A DNA stretch of 8,932 nt from Sulfuritalea sp. Its GTDB lineage: Bacteria > Pseudomonadota > Gammaproteobacteria > Burkholderiales > Rhodocyclaceae. Each line of letters opens with the position of its first letter. Positions within the stretch are counted from its first letter, which is position 1. Location of the stretch: positions 1 to 8,932 of the forward strand of contig JAIPCS010000136.1 of assembly GCA_021738105.1 (NCBI GenBank). The letters run 5' to 3'. Position numbers and translations under genes: made by a program. Under the pieces are notes generated by a model. That model had not been told where the DNA came from. It saw only the letters and a list, made by a program, of their open reading frames with translations, and did not search any database. Of this stretch, positions 5,845 through 8,932 are shown piece by piece.

Positions 5845-6537
5845 ATGCAAGAGACCCGACTCGACATTCACCAGATTCTTTCCCGACTTCCACTGTTCCA
5901 GGAGCTTGCCCCGGAGCAGGTCGCCGCACTTGAAACGGCGTGTCGCGAGCGCCGACTTTCCAAAAGCGAAATGCTTTTTCAGAAAGGCGATACACCCAAG
6001 GGATTTTTTGTCGTCGTCTTTGGGCAGATCAAACTGGCCTTTCCCTCTTCGCAGGGAAATGAAAAAGTCGTCCAGATTTTGGGGCCTCGACAAAGTTTTG
6101 GTGAAGCAATCATGTTCCTCAATCGCCCCAGCCCGGTATTCGCGGAAGGACTGATGGACAGTCTGCTTCTGCATATTGCAAGTGCACCGGTATTCGAACT
6201 CCTGGAGTCGGACCCCTTGTTTGCCCGGCGCATGCTCGCAGGATTGTCCTTGCGACTGCATTCGCTCGTACACGACGTCGAAACCTATTCCCTGCGGTCG
6301 TCGACACAGCGTGTCGTCGGCTACCTGCTGCAGCATTGCCCGCAAAACGGAACCTGCGAGGGTTCGCTCGATATCTCGTTGCCGACGTCGAAACAAGTGA
6401 TTGCCTCGCGCCTGAATCTGACGCCTGAGACACTTTCGAGAATTTTTCACGATCTTTCCACCAACGGTCTGATCGAAGTCAGCGGAAAAAAAATCACCAT
6501 CAACGATGTAGCGCGGTTGCGCGAATTTGATCTCTGA
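5845..6537 (+). CDS. dnr: Dnr-type Crp/Fnr family regulator (probable heme-based NO sensor)
   Basis: A 230-residue transcription regulator of the Dnr branch, which in Pseudomonas binds heme, senses NO and switches on denitrification genes. The effector roll covers about 10-115 with FGEAIMFLNRP (85-95), matching the FAEAMMFM segment of P. aeruginosa DNR. SLRSSTQRVVGYLL (149-162) follows the dimer helix. The helix-turn-helix LPTSKQVIASRLNLTPETLS contains Glu195, Ser198 and Arg199, the same reading triad as FNR, so it should recognise TTGA half-sites. The N-terminal Fe-S cysteines are absent. ATG at 5845 gives a family-like N-terminus (LDIHQILSRLPLFQEL). An upstream ATG at 5815, or a longer frame from 5716, would add residues unlike the family and run into nnrS. 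The gene is divergent from nnrS, and its last 38 bp overlap the convergent membrane-protein gene. Heme binding and the NO signal are inferred from family. Confidence 0.9.
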   Translation: MQETRLDIHQILSRLPLFQELAPEQVAALETACRERRLSKSEMLFQKGDTPKGFFVVVFGQIKLAFPSSQGNEKVVQILGPRQSFGEAIMFLNRPSPVFAEGLMDSLLLHIASAPVFELLESDPLFARRMLAGLSLRLHSLVHDVETYSLRSSTQRVVGYLLQHCPQNGTCEGSLDISLPTSKQVIASRLNLTPETLSRIFHDLSTNGLIEVSGKKITINDVARLREFDL

Positions 6538-7795
6538 ACAAGGTGTAGTTCCTGATTGCACCGATCAGATTCCATCCCAGCCATGCGCATGAGGCCGCAA
6601 AAGCCACACCAGCCAAACGGGCCAATCCAGGTAGCCAAACTGCCGCTATAAGCAGGCAAAGCGCCAAGACATGAAGACGCAACTGACCCGTCATGGCCTC
6701 GGCGGGTATCATTTTTTTCATATTGGGCACGGCAGACATCGGAGCACCTAGTCTCTGCAGATGCAGCCAATTGAGGAAAGGGACGATTTTGTACATCATC
6801 CCGCTAATAGCCGACACGAAGACCCCGGCAAAAGCAAGCACACCCAGCAATACAGTGGATCTCGGATCGGCACCAACTTCCGGAAGCAAAACAAATGCGC
6901 CTCCGGAAATGACAAACGCCAGCATCGACAGCATCGCGACGTGAAAATACAGTGACGTCGCATCATTTACTTTCCTGCGACGGGTGTACTGTAGCCACAA
7001 GGTCATTCCCGCATAGGCAGACAGAATTGCCAACAGGGGAAGTGCAATCACCAATGACCAGCGTGTGTAATCCAGAAAAAGCTGCGACGACCACGCGACG
7101 ACCAGAAGTAGCAGAGCAGGTCCAAACCAGCGAGTGAACCAGACCGGATAGGGCTTGGTCAGTTGGAACATTGGCACGACATGATAGGACACACCCGCCA
7201 GCAGCATCAGCGCCCAGCCACCGAGTCCCCACGCCAAATGAACATTGGTCAGTTCGACAATGGGTATGGCGAGACCACGCGATAGGGCTTCAGCCAGAAG
7301 CGAGCCTAGCAGCACCGTCATCGCAAGCCCGCCGATCGCCATGCGCATCGCCCACAATGTCATACCTGTTGCCGGCGTTCTCCACAATGCCATCCCGACC
7401 ACCACGATGAATCCACCCAGCGCCAGCAGAAACAACGGAACCGCAACTGACAACAATTGCGGCCGGCTGAACAACAACCCCCCGACAAGCAGAAGCGTTG
7501 CCAGCAGCAGGATCGGTTGTACTACATTGGCGACAAGCAATGGGCGCCAGACATTGCCACCCACCGCAACAGGTATGAATTGAAACAGCGCCCCGCACAT
7601 TCCCTGAAGCATAAAGCCCAGTGCGAGCATATGAGTCAGCGCCAATGCTTCTGGCGTCCATCTTGACGCCAGAGCGTCTCCACCCGTCAGCGCCAGAAGC
7701 ACTCCTGCCAGCACCCCGAACCAGGGGGCCACCAGAAAAAAACGATATGGCACCGAAATGGGTGGCGCCTGATCAAATGAAAGACTGGGGTGCAT
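6500..7795 (-). CDS. NnrS-like polytopic membrane protein, function unknown
   Basis: A 431-residue protein with about twelve membrane helices. It is not a canonical NnrS, but its helices carry similar patterns: LTHMLALGFMLQGMCGALFQ (His55) resembles the NnrS LHALLIASG segment; VHLAWGLGGWALMLLAGVSY then HVVPMF (His186, His205) resembles the NnrS pair His179 and His199 (AHLGIALTIWGF, then AHRMLPFF); YFHVAMLSMLAF has His285. GMMYKIVPFLNWLHLQ (332-347) is a further distinctive motif. The fold and histidines recall heme-copper oxidase subunit I, and similar genes stand in denitrification clusters. I infer a heme- or copper-binding, NO-related role; no activity can be assigned. It is third in an operon after hemerythrin and DUF2249, with 14 bp to the latter. 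The ATG at 7795 has only a weak ribosome site. The final 12 codons and the stop overlap the end of the Dnr-like gene in antisense. Confidence 0.85.
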   Translation of the reverse strand: MHPSLSFDQAPPISVPYRFFLVAPWFGVLAGVLLALTGGDALASRWTPEALALTHMLALGFMLQGMCGALFQFIPVAVGGNVWRPLLVANVVQPILLLATLLLVGGLLFSRPQLLSVAVPLFLLALGGFIVVVGMALWRTPATGMTLWAMRMAIGGLAMTVLLGSLLAEALSRGLAIPIVELTNVHLAWGLGGWALMLLAGVSYHVVPMFQLTKPYPVWFTRWFGPALLLLVVAWSSQLFLDYTRWSLVIALPLLAILSAYAGMTLWLQYTRRRKVNDATSLYFHVAMLSMLAFVISGGAFVLLPEVGADPRSTVLLGVLAFAGVFVSAISGMMYKIVPFLNWLHLQRLGAPMSAVPNMKKMIPAEAMTGQLRLHVLALCLLIAAVWLPGLARLAGVAFAASCAWLGWNLIGAIRNYTLFRDQIRATALHR

Positions 7796-7809
7796 CCTGG
7801 AAGCGACGC

Positions 7810-8034
7810 TCAGCTGGAAAGCTTGCGGATTCTGATCTCGCGCGTTCCGTCACTACGCACTTCTTCGGTCCAGACGTAGCCGTGGTTCTTCAGGATGCTG
7901 AACAAGGGATGCGGCTGGCAGTAAAGCAGCAGCAGAACCTCGTCACCGTCGGGCAGCGTGTCCAGGGCTTCGAGCGTAAGCTCCATCGGCTCCGGAGGCT
8001 GCAATTCGCGCCCGTCGATTACATGCTCAGTCAT
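7810..8034 (-). CDS. DUF2249 (TusA-like fold) small protein
   Basis: A 74-residue soluble protein with the DUF2249 pattern: DGRELQPPEPMELTLEALDT, then LLLLYCQPHPLFSILKNHGY and a final strand with DGTREIRIRKL. The family shares the small two-layer fold of the sulfur-carrier TusA. Aligned by eye, the TusA active-site stretch CPEP corresponds here to PPEP (13-16), so the sulfur-carrying cysteine is replaced by proline. A single Cys39 lies elsewhere. Sulfur transfer is thus unlikely and the role is unknown, although DUF2249 proteins often accompany hemerythrin domains and denitrification genes, sometimes fused to them. Its ATG overlaps the hemerythrin stop in an ATGA junction, showing translational coupling, and it sits 14 bp before the NnrS-like membrane-protein gene. 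Confidence 0.9.
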   Translation of the reverse strand: MTEHVIDGRELQPPEPMELTLEALDTLPDGDEVLLLLYCQPHPLFSILKNHGYVWTEEVRSDGTREIRIRKLSS

Positions 8035-8468
8035 GGTGCCTTGAGTCGATCCACAAGGGACGCGCCCACATCTGTTGAACCCAATGCGTTGTCACACATC
8101 GGATACAGGATGTTTTCCTCTTTCATGTTGTGTTGTTGCATGAGAATCAGCAGAGTTTCCGCTGCGCCGCCAAAGGTGTCGCTATCCTGGTCGGCCAGAG
8201 CGCCCTTCATTTGTGCCAACAGGTCACGCATCTGGCGATGCTCCCCACGCATGACTTCGGTAGGACCTGAGGTCATACCGGTCGCCGACTCAAACGCCGG
8301 AAAGAGCAATTCTTCCTCGCTGGAAAAATGAGTTTCCAACTGATCAAACAGAAGAGCGAAAGCATTCCCTCCCTCCGCCCAGTCGCCATTTGCGCACGCT
8401 TCCTCTGCGCGGGCGAAAATTTCGTCGCAATGTTTGTGATGTTGGAAAAGCGGTTCAGTAACAGACAT
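8031..8468 (-). CDS. Hemerythrin-domain (HHE) protein
   Basis: A 145-residue cytoplasmic four-helix bundle of the hemerythrin family, which binds a non-heme diiron centre. Ligand-like residues occur in family order: QHHKHCDEIF (His10, His11, His13), LETHFSSEEELLFPAFE (His47, Glu51), RGEHRQM (His77) and QQHNMKEENILYP (His113, Glu117). Bacterial members bind oxygen or NO, or act in repair of nitrosylated iron-sulfur clusters as YtfE/RIC does. This protein lacks the N-terminal ScdA domain of YtfE, so repair activity is not implied. The ATG at 8468 has AAAGGAG ending eight bases upstream, the best ribosome site in the window. It is first in the operon with DUF2249 and the NnrS-like protein. A symmetric FNR/DNR box is centred 61 bp upstream of the start codon, supporting induction by low oxygen or NO. 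Confidence 0.93.
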   Translation of the reverse strand: MSVTEPLFQHHKHCDEIFARAEEACANGDWAEGGNAFALLFDQLETHFSSEEELLFPAFESATGMTSGPTEVMRGEHRQMRDLLAQMKGALADQDSDTFGGAAETLLILMQQHNMKEENILYPMCDNALGSTDVGASLVDRLKAP

Positions 8469-8487
8469 GGGGAAAACTCCTTTGAAT

Positions 8488-8536
8488 AGCGGTAATTCTG
8501 GGCAAGGCTAGGCCCAACGACATTGACCATAGTCAA
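8488..8536 (-). promoter_or_regulatory. FNR/DNR-dependent class II promoter of the hemerythrin operon
   Basis: TTGACCATAGTCAA (8523-8536) is a fully symmetric FNR-family box, with TTGAC half-sites around CATA. On the minus strand, CAGAAT (8500-8495) matches the -10 consensus at 4 of 6 positions and implies a start near 8488. That places the box centre (8529.5) at -41.5, the standard position for activation by FNR-type proteins without a -35 element. The leader would be about 20 nt and would carry the AAAGGAG ribosome site. Both half-sites are TTGAC rather than TTGAT, which may tune the choice between FNR and the Dnr-like protein. Confidence 0.8.
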
Positions 8537-8697
8537 GAAGCCCGACAGTTTAGGGGTCAATCATCCACCTATCCAACAGGGACACGATCGATTGAAGCGC
8601 TGTTACTTTCGCTCGAAGTGAACTAAACATAGCGACATATGTAATGCCGCATTATTGACTTATACTGATGACAGTTCCCTGCCCCGGAGGTGTCATC
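8537..8697. other. Intergenic spacer with a 13-bp palindrome upstream of the transposase-like gene
   Basis: This 161-bp gap has no coding signal. It holds the palindrome TAATGC-C-GCATTA (8642-8654), preceded by the 8-bp palindrome ACATATGT (8635-8642). TATACT (8661-8666) is a fair -10 element for the rightward gene, in which case the palindrome lies over its -35 region. GGAGG at 8686-8690 is a strong Shine-Dalgarno seven bases before the ATG at 8698. The palindrome might be an operator or part of an element end. No terminal inverted repeat can be tested, because the right end is outside the window. Confidence 0.4.
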
Positions 8698-8932
8698 ATG
8701 AGAAAGCTGGAAATCGCCGATCCTGAAGTCATGCGAACCGCCATCCAACAAGAAATCGTCCGCTCCGACGAGTCGCGCTACGACCATCGACTGCATGGCT
8801 TGCTGCTGGTCGCTGGCGGCCAAAGCTGCCAGCAGGTTGCCGAACTGTTTGGTGAGGATCGTCGTACTGTGCAGCGCTGGGTCAAACGATTCGAGAGTCA
8901 TGGATTGGAGGGAGTGCGCGAGGGTGAGCGCT
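8698..8932 (+). CDS. Helix-turn-helix protein, probable IS630-type transposase N-terminus (truncated by window edge)
   Basis: The first 78 codons of a DNA-binding protein that runs off the right edge. LHGLLLVAGGQSCQQVAELF then DRRTVQRWVKRFESHGLEGV form a homeodomain-like helix-turn-helix (about residues 33-72) of the kind that opens IS630/Tc1-mariner-type transposases, where it binds the element ends. REGER follows, as is common before the second winged domain. The DDE catalytic domain, which would settle the matter, is not in the window. A strong GGAGG ribosome site precedes the ATG. It may be a stand-alone winged-helix regulator instead, since solo proteins with this domain exist. It is divergent from the hemerythrin operon and, if a transposase, marks the right limit of the NO/oxygen region. 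Confidence 0.65.
   Translation, partial: MRKLEIADPEVMRTAIQQEIVRSDESRYDHRLHGLLLVAGGQSCQQVAELFGEDRRTVQRWVKRFESHGLEGVREGER

Noticed and set aside
5783..5995. Upstream extension of nnrS on the minus strand by 71 codons
   Set aside because: It lies over the Dnr-like gene and its gap, has no family similarity, and the ATG at 5782 gives the normal NnrS start with a ribosome site.
8551..8564. GTCAA at 8556-8560 as part of a second FNR/DNR box near the hemerythrin promoter
   Set aside because: Only one half-site; the partner position reads AGTTT, not TTGAC/T.
8623..8901. Minus-strand frame of 92 codons at the right edge
   Set aside because: It lies antisense to the helix-turn-helix gene, which has a strong ribosome site and clear domain features.

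Overview
The window looks like chromosomal DNA from a denitrifying or facultatively anaerobic betaproteobacterium, probably of the Rhodocyclales/Burkholderiales type. This is inferred from the gene families (FNR, a Dnr-type regulator, NnrS, HemN of the proteobacterial anaerobic type), the moderately high G+C and the gene order. No rRNA or other taxonomic marker is present, so the placement is not secure.

Region 1, copper (1-1139): the N-terminal part of a copper-type P1B ATPase with two HMA domains runs off the left edge on the minus strand. It is divergent from a MerR-family metalloregulator. Between them lies a clear MerR-type operator inside a promoter with a long 20-bp spacer.

Region 2, heme and oxygen (1176-4176): a TauE/SafE/DsbD-like membrane protein with an HCAGMCGG motif follows hemN (oxygen-independent coproporphyrinogen III dehydrogenase) on the minus strand. 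hemN is divergent from an FNR regulator that keeps its four Fe-S cysteines. The hemN-fnr gap holds a near-consensus FNR box.

Region 3, nitric oxide (4173-8536): nnrS and a SirB2-like small membrane protein form a minus-strand pair, divergent from a Dnr-type Crp/Fnr regulator. Next comes a minus-strand operon, hemerythrin - DUF2249 - polytopic membrane protein. The membrane protein resembles NnrS in its histidine-bearing helices, and its 3' end overlaps the 3' end of the regulator gene. The operon has a perfectly symmetric TTGAC-N4-GTCAA box placed at exactly -41.5 from the start site implied by its best -10 element, the geometry of an FNR/DNR-activated promoter.

Region 4, right edge (8537-8932): a spacer with a 13-bp palindrome, then the start of a helix-turn-helix protein most like the N-terminus of an IS630-type transposase, cut by the window end.

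Together the genes suggest a module for low oxygen and NO exposure. FNR (Fe-S, oxygen) and the Dnr-like regulator (probably heme, NO) share the same DNA-reading residues (E..SR) and may share boxes. HemN supplies heme without oxygen, the copper genes control copper, and NnrS, hemerythrin and the NnrS-like protein handle NO or its damage. No wholly new system is evident. The least-described part is the hemerythrin-DUF2249-NnrS-like operon.
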